This document shows positions 44,668-54,054 of a stretch of 64,000 nucleotides of DNA, in pieces. Made by a program: the position numbers and the translations under genes. Each line of letters opens with the position of its first letter. Position 1 is the first letter of the stretch. The notes beneath the pieces were generated by a model that saw nothing but the letters and a program-made list of their open reading frames with translations, was not told the origin of the DNA and ran no database searches. This DNA comes from Lacrimispora saccharolytica (GTDB lineage: Bacteria > Bacillota > Clostridia > Lachnospirales > Lachnospiraceae): assembly GCA_021531795.1 (NCBI GenBank), contig JADYUL010000009.1, positions 19,619 to 83,618 of the forward strand. Direction: 5' to 3'.

Positions 44668-44752
44668 GTGAACTACCCACCATCTAAAGCCGGTGGCATT
44701 ACGGTAGCCCTATTTCAAAGTCACGTTTTTTACCCGGCTTCTATGACAGGGA
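44668..44752 (-). mobile_element. IS200/IS605-type right-end relic (no transposase)
   Basis: On the minus strand GCCACC (44692-44697 region) and GGTGGG (44676-44681) flank GGCTTTAGAT to form the hairpin typical of IS605/TnpB right ends, directly followed by TAGTTCAC. The upstream 55 bases (GACTTTGAAATAGGG, ACCGTAATGCC) fit the end of a TnpB-guide-RNA-like region. No tnpA or tnpB is present, so it is a relic or a palindrome-associated miniature element. Confidence 0.5.
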
Positions 44753-46507
44753 CTATTTTACCCTGAAGCCGTCCTTCAGCTCACTGCCTCTCAGCTCGAT
44801 ATTATCCTTGACCTCGATGCTCGACGGGAATTTGTTATATCCCATTCCGCCGCCGTTTTTTGCTACGTATATTGTAACACCATTCACCTCGTAAGTGAAT
44901 GCTTCCGGGTCCTCATAGTCCTGCTGCCATATTAAACAGTCCCTGTCAAGGCTTCCTGCAATATCAACAACCAGTCCCTTGACCTTCATTAATACCATAA
45001 CGCCTGCTATTATCAGGAAAAGCGCCCTTCCGACTATCTCTTTACACTCACCCGGGCTTGATCTGTCGCTACCTGTCCTATCCTTGTTAATACCCGCAAT
45101 TCGTACTTCTCTAAATACCAGTTCATATAGAATACCAACAACTAAGAGGGGGAAGCTGAGTACAAATCCAAGGCCGTAGCGGACAAGCGGTGCGCCGACA
45201 AACCAGGTGACCACACCCAGCAGCATTATCCAGGCAATCGGAAGCTCCAATAAAATGTTATATCTTTGCAACCCTCGCCTATTTTTTGACAATCCAAGCC
45301 TAATCTCAATTGCAACCAATACCACAGTCGAAGTGATAACAGCTGTTATGAGCACTTTTTCCACTGTATCCAGTGCCGCAAACCAAGAGGGAATCCAGTT
45401 TGTGAGAGTTACTTCGCTCCACTTAGTAGCATCCGTGATACCTCTGCCCCACATGGAGATTTCCTTAGCGTCGTACTGCGCCTCACCGATGGGCACCTGC
45501 CAGTCGGGGTTTCCAAGCTTAATCAAGGTCGACGGATATAGAATCCAGCCCGACAGGATATAGCCCCTGATAAAGTAAGGCATAGCGATGACAAGTCCGC
45601 TCACGATACAGAAGAGTATGCTGCGGACGTCCTTCTTAATAATATAGTACACGAAGGGAATCAGGCAGATGAGAACCATCGGCGCAAGGCTTACCTTCAC
45701 TGTAATTCCGTAAATTGCCAGAAGCGAGATCAACACATAATGATCGGCAGGCAGCGTGCGATCCTTAACCCTTCCAAGCATCAGGACCAGTATATCGAAT
45801 ATCAGCAGATTGGCCACATAATCCGAGGCCGGGCTCACCATCTGGGCAAAAAGCACACCGAGGTAATACAGCAGACCGATGCGAACGAAGTCAACTGACT
45901 GTATGGTGCGCTTGCCCGTGAACAGTTCCTTATCATAAAGAAGATGGGCAGAAACCATCGCGAGGAAGCCTGTCGTGCAGTGCAGCGACCTGCCGGTGTA
46001 CCACTTGAAACTGTAAAGCGCGTTGTGTGCAAACTCAGCACTGTTATATCCGTATCTGCTCTGAAGATTGGCAAGTCCGGGAACAACGCCGTATTCTTCT
46101 ATCCATCTTATCGCAGATGCGTGATAAAGCGTGGTGTCATAATGCATATAGCCACGTGAACTTCCGTACGCCATGAGTAAGATAACGGCGACAGATGCGA
46201 TTACGGCAGGCTTTGGTGCCTTACTTATGTTAACCGTTTCAGCCATGTCCTGCTTGCACATATATGCGATAACCAGCGTTATAAATACGAGAATATACAC
46301 TGCCCACATGTTTACAGGCAAGAAAATGCTCCAAATTTCGGCATACACATTGGTTAACATAAAACCTGTGAGTAACCTCAGTACGTTAGCGTTTTTTCCC
46401 GCGGATACTTCCCTGCCTATACATATGCTCATTAATCTTAGGAAGCCGTAACCGACAGTGTATGATGTTATTGCGATTATTAACCAATCGAGTAAAACGG
46501 AAAGCAT
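44753..46507 (-). CDS. LIC_10190-like polytopic membrane protein
   Basis: The 584-residue protein has about 12-13 helices. The loop HYDTTLYHASAIRWIEEYGV followed by VPGLANLQSRYGYNS is characteristic of LIC_10190-type membrane proteins found in exopolysaccharide loci, possibly GT-C-type transferases or polymerases. A soluble end of about 65 residues follows the last helix. Its ribosome binding site (GGAG) begins directly after the T tract of the gmd terminator, so its expression should depend on readthrough. Exact function is unknown. Confidence 0.76.
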   Translation of the reverse strand: MLSVLLDWLIIAITSYTVGYGFLRLMSICIGREVSAGKNANVLRLLTGFMLTNVYAEIWSIFLPVNMWAVYILVFITLVIAYMCKQDMAETVNISKAPKPAVIASVAVILLMAYGSSRGYMHYDTTLYHASAIRWIEEYGVVPGLANLQSRYGYNSAEFAHNALYSFKWYTGRSLHCTTGFLAMVSAHLLYDKELFTGKRTIQSVDFVRIGLLYYLGVLFAQMVSPASDYVANLLIFDILVLMLGRVKDRTLPADHYVLISLLAIYGITVKVSLAPMVLICLIPFVYYIIKKDVRSILFCIVSGLVIAMPYFIRGYILSGWILYPSTLIKLGNPDWQVPIGEAQYDAKEISMWGRGITDATKWSEVTLTNWIPSWFAALDTVEKVLITAVITSTVVLVAIEIRLGLSKNRRGLQRYNILLELPIAWIMLLGVVTWFVGAPLVRYGLGFVLSFPLLVVGILYELVFREVRIAGINKDRTGSDRSSPGECKEIVGRALFLIIAGVMVLMKVKGLVVDIAGSLDRDCLIWQQDYEDPEAFTYEVNGVTIYVAKNGGGMGYNKFPSSIEVKDNIELRGSELKDGFRVK

Positions 46508-46516
46508 GTCATCTCC

Positions 46517-46546
46517 AAAAAAACGTGACCGCTTGCACGGTCACGT
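46517..46546 (-). terminator. intrinsic terminator between gmd and the next gene
   Basis: On the minus strand ACGTGACCG and CGGTCACGT form a 9-bp stem with a 6-base loop, followed by seven T. It lies a few bases after the gmd stop and 10 bases before the next start codon, merging into that gene's ribosome binding site. Confidence 0.85.
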
Positions 46547-46551
46547 CTGTA

Positions 46552-47619
46552 TTAATTGTTCTTTGCTCTGTATTCTTCGCAAGTCATTCCGGCGATGTCT
46601 CTCAAATCCGAATCCATCATCATTGATACCAGACCACGGAAATCAACCTGACGTTTCCAGCCAAGCTCTGTCTCGGCCTTTGTGCAGTCACCCCAGAGGA
46701 ACTCAACCTCTGCAGGTCTGTAGAACTGAGGATTAACATCTACCAGCACGCGACCGGTCTTAACATCAATTCCCTTCTCGTTGATGCCTTCGCCCTCCCA
46801 GCGAATCTGAATTCCGCATTCACCGAAGGCTGCTTCAACGAATTCCCTTACCGTATGGGTTTCGTTGGTCGCAAGCACGTAATCGCCGGGCTTATCCTGC
46901 TGAAGCATCAGCCACATTCCCTGAACATAGTCTCCTGCAAAGCCCCAGTCACGCTTGGCGTTCATGTTACCAAGACTTAATTTCTCCTGCTTGCCTGCGA
47001 GGATGTTGGCAATAGCCAGTGTTATTTTTCTGGTAACGAAGTTCTCGCCTCTTCTTGGCGACTCATGGTTAAAGAGGATACCATTACATGCGAACATGTT
47101 GTAGCTCTCTCTGTAGTTTACGGTAATCCAGTATGAATAAAGCTTGGCAGCTCCGTATGGACTCTTAGGATAGAACGGTGTCTTCTCACTCTGTGGAGCT
47201 GTCTCGGGGATACCACCGAAGAGTTCTGATGTCGATGCCTGATAATATCTGCAGGAACCACCGAACATTCTTACTGCCTCAAGAAGCTTCAGTGTCGAAA
47301 CTCCCGTTGCCTCTGCAGTATACTCCGGAACCTCGAAGGATATTCCTACATGAGACTGAGCAGCGAGGTTGTAAACCTCAGTAGGCTTAATCTCGGATAC
47401 CAGTCTGATAAGTCCGCTTGAATCTGTTGTATCGGCATAGTGAAGGAAGAACTTCACATTATTGTACGGACCTGCAAGAATATGGTCGATCCTCTCAGTA
47501 TTCTGTGTACTGTGACGTCTTATAAGTCCATGTACCTCGTATCCCTTATCAAGCAGGAATTCTGCCAGATACGAACCGTCCTGACCGGTAACACCTGTAA
47601 TTAATGCAATATTATTCAT
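46552..47619 (-). CDS. gmd: GDP-mannose 4,6-dehydratase
   Basis: The 355-residue protein (ATG at 47619, AAGGAG five bases before) has [49 protein letters not shown], the catalytic YGAAK and [16 protein letters not shown]. It produces GDP-4-keto-6-deoxymannose for Fcl. A longer in-frame extension to 47694 lacks a good start. The promoter is probably the one before the amidase gene, 1.4 kb upstream. Confidence 0.95.
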   Translation of the reverse strand: MNNIALITGVTGQDGSYLAEFLLDKGYEVHGLIRRHSTQNTERIDHILAGPYNNVKFFLHYADTTDSSGLIRLVSEIKPTEVYNLAAQSHVGISFEVPEYTAEATGVSTLKLLEAVRMFGGSCRYYQASTSELFGGIPETAPQSEKTPFYPKSPYGAAKLYSYWITVNYRESYNMFACNGILFNHESPRRGENFVTRKITLAIANILAGKQEKLSLGNMNAKRDWGFAGDYVQGMWLMLQQDKPGDYVLATNETHTVREFVEAAFGECGIQIRWEGEGINEKGIDVKTGRVLVDVNPQFYRPAEVEFLWGDCTKAETELGWKRQVDFRGLVSMMMDSDLRDIAGMTCEEYRAKNN

Positions 47620-47710
47620 GCTGTCTCCTTTAGAAAATGTATTATTCATTGGCGCCTTCGCCAAGTACAATCTGTTTTCGCAGAAAATCGTCACTATCCC
47701 TCATATTGTA

Positions 47711-48925
47711 TCATTCTGCAAAGTATGAATCAACTCCATTAGCAATTCCTGCCACAATTTTGTTCTGGTAATCGTCGCTTGCCATAAGCTCATCCTCGTT
47801 TGCATTCGTCATATATCCCATCTCGACAATGGTCACCGGGACCTGACACCAATTGATCCCACTCATAGTATCGGTCTCCCACACGCGCTCCTTCTTACAG
47901 CCTGTCGCTGTGACCAGCCCATCCAATACCTTGGTCGAAAGCTCCTTGCTCCGGCTATACAATGCCGCGTTATACGGATTCGACGATGTCTGACAGATGG
48001 TCATGGCTCCGTTTGCAGAGCTGTTAGAGGATCCGTTAGCATGTATTCTTAAAAAAGCGTCCGCGTTGTTATCGTTCGCAATGGCAGCCCTCTCGGCGTT
48101 ACTGATGTTTACGTCGTTGGTAGTTCTTACCATGATCACACTGTATCCTCTGTTCTCAAGTTCCTTCTGAAGCTTAAGAGATACCATTAATGTCAGCTGA
48201 TATTCTGCAAGTCCACTGCTTACACCGGATGTACCACCGGCTACCTTGGCCTTCATCTGAGTTGCACCCGGGCCAATCGGTTCCTGCTCGGAATTTCCCT
48301 TCTGCTGATGTCCCGCATCTATTACAATGAGCTTATCGGAATTGTCAATATTCGCTGCCTGTTCGGTCAGAGGCTTACTGTCTGTCGTCTGTTCGGTCAG
48401 AGACTTACTGCCTGTCGTCTGGTCTGCCGGCTTCAAATATTCACTGAAGACATAATATTCTCCGCCATCATACTGAACCTTACTCCACTCTCCCTCAATA
48501 GCGATTCGGGTAAAAGTCTCCCCCACATCTGCTAATGTATATGTATCTGCTTCGAGTGAAGGTTCCTTCCTGACTCTGACCTTGTCTGTAGTTATTACTA
48601 TATCAGATTCATTATTGTCCGCAGTACTTCCCGTCGTTGAATCTGACTGATTGTCTGCATTCACATCCGAGTCATCAGATTTATCCGCTCCTTCAGTTTT
48701 TGTTGTCTCTCCGATATCTTCAGATTTTATGTCAGACTTATCAGTTGCACTGTTTTCGTCGGATTCAAAAGAATCTCCTTCCTTGGAATTCTGACTTACA
48801 ACAGTATCCTCCAACGCTTCCTGCTCCACATATTCTGCTTCCTTTTCGTTCTTTGAACATCCCGAGAAAGCTATGGCCAGTGCGAGCAATAACGGAATTG
48901 CGTATGCTATCTTCTTATGTATCAT
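47711..48925 (-). CDS. lipoprotein N-acetylmuramoyl-L-alanine amidase (SH3 + Amidase_3)
   Basis: The 404-residue protein has a lipoprotein signal ending LAIAFSGC (Cys23), an acidic Ser/Asp-rich linker (24-108), a bacterial SH3 domain (about 110-165; [20 protein letters not shown]) and a zinc amidase domain from residue 198 with VIDAGHQ, the glutamate in [15 protein letters not shown] and the catalytic [12 protein letters not shown] short repeat ([15 protein letters not shown]) links the domains. It cleaves the amide between muramic acid and peptide outside the membrane. As first gene of the exopolysaccharide operon it may open the wall for polymer passage. Confidence 0.9.
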   Translation of the reverse strand: MIHKKIAYAIPLLLALAIAFSGCSKNEKEAEYVEQEALEDTVVSQNSKEGDSFESDENSATDKSDIKSEDIGETTKTEGADKSDDSDVNADNQSDSTTGSTADNNESDIVITTDKVRVRKEPSLEADTYTLADVGETFTRIAIEGEWSKVQYDGGEYYVFSEYLKPADQTTGSKSLTEQTTDSKPLTEQAANIDNSDKLIVIDAGHQQKGNSEQEPIGPGATQMKAKVAGGTSGVSSGLAEYQLTLMVSLKLQKELENRGYSVIMVRTTNDVNISNAERAAIANDNNADAFLRIHANGSSNSSANGAMTICQTSSNPYNAALYSRSKELSTKVLDGLVTATGCKKERVWETDTMSGINWCQVPVTIVEMGYMTNANEDELMASDDYQNKIVAGIANGVDSYFAE

Positions 48926-49075
48926 CTGTATCTGCTTTCCATATCAGGTAATGTAAGTAAATATATAAATTAATGAGCCCTTCGAGCCATTGATCACATT
49001 ACGAATCTGTGCCCTGTAAATGCCAATCATTGATCAGAAATAATGCTAGTCATTGTTCAGCAATATCACTAATTC

Positions 49076-49104
49076 ATAGTATCACTTAGGTATCAATTTC
49101 ACAA
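49076..49104 (-). promoter_or_regulatory. promoter of the amidase/exopolysaccharide operon
   Basis: On the minus strand TTGTGA (49099-49104) and an extended -10, TGATACTAT (TACTAT at 49076-49081), are separated by 17 bases. The leader is about 145 bases long and contains TGATCAATG repeats. Array 4 starts 27 bases upstream of the -35. Confidence 0.6.
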
Positions 49105-49130
49105 GGCAACTAACGTTTCGGATGCCTTTG

Positions 49131-50004
49131 ATACATCGGGATTGCCTATTTTTATGGAGTTCCGATGTATTTCACTATGATTTGCGCGGAGATTCGCTTC
49201 AGGTGGAAGTATGTGGCAACGCGGGTTGCTTAATTTGATAGATTTCGAGGGATGGATACATCGGAATTGCCTGCTTTTGTGGAGTTCCGATGTGTTTCAC
49301 TATGATTTGCGCGGAGATTCGCTTCAGGTGGAAGTATGTGGCGACGCGGGTTGCTTAATTTGATAGATTTCGAGGGATGGATACATCGGGATTGCCTATT
49401 TTTATGGAGTTCCGATGTATTCTTTTTTTGGATACATCGGAATCTAATGTTTTTGGGGCATCCCGATGTATCTGGAATGTATGGTTTTATGCACATACAT
49501 CGGAAATGCCCGACTTAGGGCCTTTCCGATGTATTGTTGCACTAGTTTCAATAGGCGATACATCGGGATTGAGATTCCAATGCCCATCCCGATGTACGGA
49601 GGTCCAAATCTATATAGAAAATACATCGGGATGGGCCAATATAGGCTATTTCCGATGTATCGCCAATAATTGCCAAAACAAAATACATCGGAGTTCTGTG
49701 TTTTCATTCAATCCCGATGTATCTCAATTAATTTCCCGCGAATATACCCGCATTCCCTCGCAGTATATCCCCGCGCAAGCAGATTTCAATAAAAATATAC
49801 ATCGGAATTCAGTAATTTCTCCCAATCCCGATGTATTTCAATTAATTTCCCGCGAATATACCCGCATTCCCTCGAAGTGTATCCCCGCGCAAACAGATTT
49901 CAATAAAAATATACATCGGAATTCAGTAATTTCATCCAATCCCGATGTATCTCAATTAATTTCCCGCGAATATACCTGCTTTCCCTCGAAGTCTACTCCC
50001 GCGC
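49131..50004 (+). repeat. repeat array 4 (ten A, three B, two D elements), forward orientation
   Basis: This is the most regular array. A elements of exactly 40 bp start at 49131, 49256, 49381, 49432, 49495, 49558, 49621, 49683, 49797 and 49911, so the steps are 125, 125, 51, 63, 63, 63, 62, 114 and 114 bp. D elements of 85 bp fill 49171-49255 and 49296-49380. B elements of 45 bp lie at 49732-49776, 49846-49890 and 49960-50004. The order D-A-A-A-A-A-A-B equals array 2 and is inverted in arrays 1, 3 and 5. The rest of the gap, 48926-49130, holds the promoter of the amidase operon. Confidence 0.94.
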
Positions 50005-50020
50005 AAGCGAGGCCTCACTT

Positions 50021-50049
50021 GAAAAGCGGCATCAGAGATGCCGCTTTTC
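50021..50049 (-). terminator. terminator overlapping the asnB stop codon
   Basis: GAAAAGCGGCATC (50021-50033) and GATGCCGCTTTTC (50037-50049) form a perfect 13-bp stem with a 3-base loop. The asnB stop codon (50032-50034) lies inside it, so the last codons form one arm. Confidence 0.85.
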
Positions 50050-51921
50050 AATGAATGATGCGAAGACCAGTAAATACCACACCAGGGCGTTCCAGTCGCC
50101 GCCGTTAATATAGTTGTTCCAGATGCTGTCCACAAGTTTGATGTCCAGATACTGCGAGAGTAGCGGGCGGGAGGTGGACAGGGTGTCCTCGGCCCATTCG
50201 CGCATGCGGCCCTCGCGAAGCCAGATCGAGACAGGAACCGAGAAGCCCTTCTTGGGGCGGTCCATCATCTCCTTGGGCACATATTTATAGAGAATGTTGC
50301 GAAGGATTCTCTTGGTAGTAAGGTTATACATCTTATATTCCAGCGGCAGGCTCCAGGCAAACTCCATCACATCGCGGTCAAGCAAAGGTATCCTGCTCTC
50401 CAGTGAATAGTGCATTCCCGACCTGTCGACCTTAACCAGGATATCATCCGGAAGGTACTGAAGCATATCCATAAGCATCAGGTTATTCTCATTGCCATGA
50501 AGACTGCCATCCACATACTGAGTCATCGCAGTAGGGAGCTCGGTCTTGCACCTGGGCAGTCTGCCTGCTCTCACATCATCATCCCTTACAGCTCTGTAGA
50601 AGTCCTCAACCGTAGCCGCACTGAAGCACCTTCCCGCAGTACGAAGCAGTTCCACATTAGCAGCCGGCGAGCGTAAGATAAGCTTACCAAGCCCACTACG
50701 AAGCGGTCCCTTAATAAAAGGAAGCTTACTTTGCAGAACAGATAGACCTGCTGCCGCATCCTTATATATATTGTAGCCGCAATAGAACTCATCTCCGGCA
50801 TCACCGCTTAACGCAACGGTTACATGCTGCCTCGTCATTCGGCTCACCAGCATGGTCGGCAGCTCAGACGAGTCTGCGAAGGGCTCACCAAAGCATTCCG
50901 GCAGCTCCTCAAGCAATGACAGCACATCCGAATAACCAACATACATCTCCGTATGCTTCGTTCCAAGATGCTTTGCCGTCTCGGCAGCGTATTTCGCCTC
51001 ATTATATTTCTCTTCATTGAAGCCTATGGTGAAGGTCCTGACAGGTTTGTCAGAGAGTGCCTGCATGAGGCTTACCACAAGCGTCGAATCAATTCCACCC
51101 GACAGGAACGCACCCAAGGGCACATCCGACAGCATCTGACCACGGATGGCATCCTTAAGCAGACGCTCAAGCTCTGCCTCAGCCTCATTAATAGAGCCCT
51201 CAAACAGGTTGTCCTGTCCCTTCTTCGCCACCGCGGCAATGTCATAATACTTCTCAATCGACCACTCCTTGTAGGGCGGTTTGATAGTCAGAATACTTCC
51301 CGGCTCAAGCTTATATATGTCCTCATAGATTGAGTACGGCGCCGGAATATATCCGTTCTTAAAGTATGTTCCAAGCACCTGCTCATTGATTTTGTTATCA
51401 AAAAACGCTAACCTACTGATTGCGTTCAGATTCGAAGCAAACACAAAGCTGTCCTTAACTCTTCCGAAGTAAAGGGGCTTCTCACCCATACGATCTCGGG
51501 TTAACATAACTTCACCGCTCTCCCTGTCAAAGAGAGCAATTCCCCACATGCCCTTAGCCATATTGAGTGTCTGCTTAAGTCCCCAGTGCGCTGCAGCCTC
51601 TAACAAAATCTCCGTGTCGGAATGACCTCTGAAGGGCATCGGACCTACCTCATTAGTCAGCTTCTGCTTAAGCTCTGAAGCATTGTATATCTCTCCGTTA
51701 AATACTATGACATAGCGCTTACTTAAGCTTACCATGGGCTGACTTCCGGCTGAGCTTACATCAATTATAGCAAGCCTTCTGTGTCCGAGTGCAACTCTGT
51801 GCTTCTCGTCTATGAAGATGTCCTGACCGTCCGGACCACGCCTTATCATCCCTTCATTCATCGACAGTATGTCTTCACGGGGATTAGCACCGTATGACAG
51901 TATTCCGCTTATTCCACACAT
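50032..51921 (-). CDS. asnB: asparagine synthase (glutamine-hydrolysing) family amidotransferase
   Basis: The 629-residue protein has the glutaminase domain starting MCGISGIL with Cys2, RRGPDGQD and FNGEIYN, then the synthetase domain with the ATP loop AFLSGGIDSTLVV (about 275-288), SGDAGDEFYCGY and RPKKGFSVP. AsnB relatives in polysaccharide loci amidate sugar acids instead of aspartate. It follows the histidine kinase by three bases, so it is cotranscribed with the two-component system. A terminator overlaps its stop codon and array 4 follows. Whether it serves metabolism or glycan amidation is open. Confidence 0.9.
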   Translation of the reverse strand: MCGISGILSYGANPREDILSMNEGMIRRGPDGQDIFIDEKHRVALGHRRLAIIDVSSAGSQPMVSLSKRYVIVFNGEIYNASELKQKLTNEVGPMPFRGHSDTEILLEAAAHWGLKQTLNMAKGMWGIALFDRESGEVMLTRDRMGEKPLYFGRVKDSFVFASNLNAISRLAFFDNKINEQVLGTYFKNGYIPAPYSIYEDIYKLEPGSILTIKPPYKEWSIEKYYDIAAVAKKGQDNLFEGSINEAEAELERLLKDAIRGQMLSDVPLGAFLSGGIDSTLVVSLMQALSDKPVRTFTIGFNEEKYNEAKYAAETAKHLGTKHTEMYVGYSDVLSLLEELPECFGEPFADSSELPTMLVSRMTRQHVTVALSGDAGDEFYCGYNIYKDAAAGLSVLQSKLPFIKGPLRSGLGKLILRSPAANVELLRTAGRCFSAATVEDFYRAVRDDDVRAGRLPRCKTELPTAMTQYVDGSLHGNENNLMLMDMLQYLPDDILVKVDRSGMHYSLESRIPLLDRDVMEFAWSLPLEYKMYNLTTKRILRNILYKYVPKEMMDRPKKGFSVPVSIWLREGRMREWAEDTLSTSRPLLSQYLDIKLVDSIWNNYINGGDWNALVWYLLVFASFIEKRHL

Positions 51922-51924
51922 ATA

Positions 51925-53346
51925 TTAATCCTCATCCACATCAACCATCGGAAGCGAGAAGATGAACTCCGTTCCGACACCCTCTGTGGAAATAACATTT
52001 ATATGCTCCTTGTGAGCATTGATGATTTCCTTGGTAATGGACAGACCAAGTCCCGTTCCCTTCTTATCCTTACCTCTTGAAAGGTCAGTCTTGTAGAATC
52101 TGTCCCATATCAGTTTGAGCGAATCCTTGGGTATTCCGATTCCGTTATCCTTAACGGATACAAATACCTTATTGTGCTTTACCGTGGTCTCTATCTTGAT
52201 CTTTCCGCCGGTATGCGAGAACTTGATCGCATTGTCAAGAAGGTTGTACAGAACCTGCTGAATCTTGCCAAGATCCGCCTCAACGAACATCTCATCACCG
52301 GTAAGCACAAGCTCAAGGGTAAGCTTCTTTGACTTGAGCTGCATTCCCGCAGAAGCACCTGTATCCCGGATAATCTTATTAATGTCAAAGACCGATTTTT
52401 CCAGTATCATTCCACTCATATTGAGGTTGTTCAGGGTGAGAAGCGAATTGGTAAGCTTAGTCAGTCTCTCAGTCTCATTAAGAACTACCGTCAGATATTT
52501 CTCATGCATCTCAGGCGGAATGGTTCCGTCGAGCATGGCCTCCAAATATCCCTTGATTGATGTGAGCGGAGAACGGAAATCATGGCTTACGTTTGCCACG
52601 AATTTCTTCTGGTTATCCTCACTCTTGGCTATCTCACTTGCCATATATTGCAGCGCCGCACCGAGATATCCTATCTCATCATCCGAATCAATACTGAATT
52701 CATAATGCATGTTGCCGGAGGCATACTGCTCCGTTGCATCCGTTATCTTTCTAAGCGGCAGGTACACGAACTCCGTAAAGAAGATAAGGATGATCATGCT
52801 GAGCAGGAACAGAAGCACCAACAGAATATATGATATGTTGAGCAGGCCTTCCCTGCTTGTCCTGATGTCAGACAGGCTGGCATGAATAACAACATATCCC
52901 TTAACCTTGAAGTCTGCAGATATGGGTGCAAATACTGACAGCATATCTTCAGAGAAGCTGCCAAAGAAGTTGCCCGTTGTATAATATCCGCTTGCCGTTA
53001 TTGTCGGGTCAAACCCTTCTACCACCACCTCTTCATCAAGATTCAGGGGCTTCGAAGAATCGATTATCATTCTTCCCGAGGGATTGATGATCCAGATAAC
53101 GGCATCCATATACACATCCAGAGCATCCAGCTGTTTCTTTACGGTATCAAGCGAGGTTGTCGAATTGTAGAGGTCTGCGGCATAGGTATTGGCAATCAGA
53201 GTTGCCTCATTATACAGTTGCTCGCTCTTTTCCCGCTTTAGCTGTTCATAGGTCATGTTTGATACAAAGGTTGCCACCATGATGAAGCCAAACACACCGA
53301 AGATGATATATGCAAGAATGAATTTCAGGTACAGTGTTTTGCGCAT
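51925..53346 (-). CDS. sensor histidine kinase
   Basis: The 473-residue membrane kinase has two helices (about 7-29 and 170-195) around an extracellular sensor of 140 residues, a HAMP segment, the phosphorylated His255 in VSHDFRSPLTSIKGYLEAM, and the ATPase boxes NLLDNAIKF, DNGIGIP and GTGLGLSI. It forms a two-component system with the response regulator encoded one base upstream. The signal is unknown; position before asnB and near cell-surface genes suggests an envelope signal. Confidence 0.93.
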   Translation of the reverse strand: MRKTLYLKFILAYIIFGVFGFIMVATFVSNMTYEQLKREKSEQLYNEATLIANTYAADLYNSTTSLDTVKKQLDALDVYMDAVIWIINPSGRMIIDSSKPLNLDEEVVVEGFDPTITASGYYTTGNFFGSFSEDMLSVFAPISADFKVKGYVVIHASLSDIRTSREGLLNISYILLVLLFLLSMIILIFFTEFVYLPLRKITDATEQYASGNMHYEFSIDSDDEIGYLGAALQYMASEIAKSEDNQKKFVANVSHDFRSPLTSIKGYLEAMLDGTIPPEMHEKYLTVVLNETERLTKLTNSLLTLNNLNMSGMILEKSVFDINKIIRDTGASAGMQLKSKKLTLELVLTGDEMFVEADLGKIQQVLYNLLDNAIKFSHTGGKIKIETTVKHNKVFVSVKDNGIGIPKDSLKLIWDRFYKTDLSRGKDKKGTGLGLSITKEIINAHKEHINVISTEGVGTEFIFSLPMVDVDED

Positions 53347-53347
53347 A

Positions 53348-54052
53348 TCAGTTGCCCGTTACCTCGAATTTGTAGCCAATGCCCCAGATGGTTGCGATGC
53401 GCCAGCTCTCGTGGTCACCCAGCTTCTCCCTGAGTCGCTTGATATGCACGTCAACGGTTCTGGTGTCGCCGATGTATTCATAGCCCCAGATCTGGTCTAA
53501 CAGCTGTTCACGCGTAAATACATGGTTGGGCGACGAAGCCATGAAGAATAGCAGTTCAAGCTCCTTGGGCGGCATGTCTATGTTGCGTCCCATGAAGAGG
53601 ACCGAATAATTGGTCAGATTGATGGTAAGGTCGGGGAAGGTCACCACCCTGACCTCGCTCTCGCCGTTAGTCTCGGGCACTGCCTTGTATCTTCTAAGGA
53701 CCGCCTTGACCCTGGCCACCAACTCCTTGGTATCAAAGGGCTTCTCCATGTAGTCGTCCGCGCCGAGCTCAAGACCCAGTACCTTGTCAAAGACCTCGCC
53801 CTTGGCCGAGAGCATGATGATGGGCGTGGAGCTTGTGGCACGAATCTCGCGGCACACCTGATAACCGTCCATGCCGGGCAGCATGAGGTCGAGAAGCACC
53901 AGATGGGGAGCGAAACTGTTAAAATCCGCAATCGCCGACTCTCCGTCGTTGTATATCTTCGTCTCGAAGCACTCCTTGGTAAGATACAGCCCGATGAGCT
54001 CTGCAATATTCACATCATCATCAACTATCATTATTTTCTGCTTTACTGCCAT
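53348..54052 (-). CDS. OmpR-family response regulator
   Basis: The 234-residue protein has a receiver domain with acidic residues DDD (11-13), phosphorylated Asp55 in LVLLDLMLPG and Lys104 in YMEKPFD, then a winged-helix DNA-binding domain (about 135-232; PPKELELLFFMASSPNHVFT, DTRTVDVHIKRLREKLG). It starts two bases after the mutS2 stop and is followed directly by its kinase. Target genes cannot be inferred from the window. Confidence 0.94.
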   Translation of the reverse strand: MAVKQKIMIVDDDVNIAELIGLYLTKECFETKIYNDGESAIADFNSFAPHLVLLDLMLPGMDGYQVCREIRATSSTPIIMLSAKGEVFDKVLGLELGADDYMEKPFDTKELVARVKAVLRRYKAVPETNGESEVRVVTFPDLTINLTNYSVLFMGRNIDMPPKELELLFFMASSPNHVFTREQLLDQIWGYEYIGDTRTVDVHIKRLREKLGDHESWRIATIWGIGYKFEVTGN

Positions 54053-54054
54053 AT

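Noticed and set aside
49377..50054. Long open frames across array 4, and similar ones in arrays 2, 3 and 5
   Set aside because: The frames arise because a 63-bp period equals 21 codons and the repeats happen to lack stops. Steps of 62, 125 and 51 bp do not keep one frame over all arrays, open frames exist on both strands, and no ribosome binding sites are seen.
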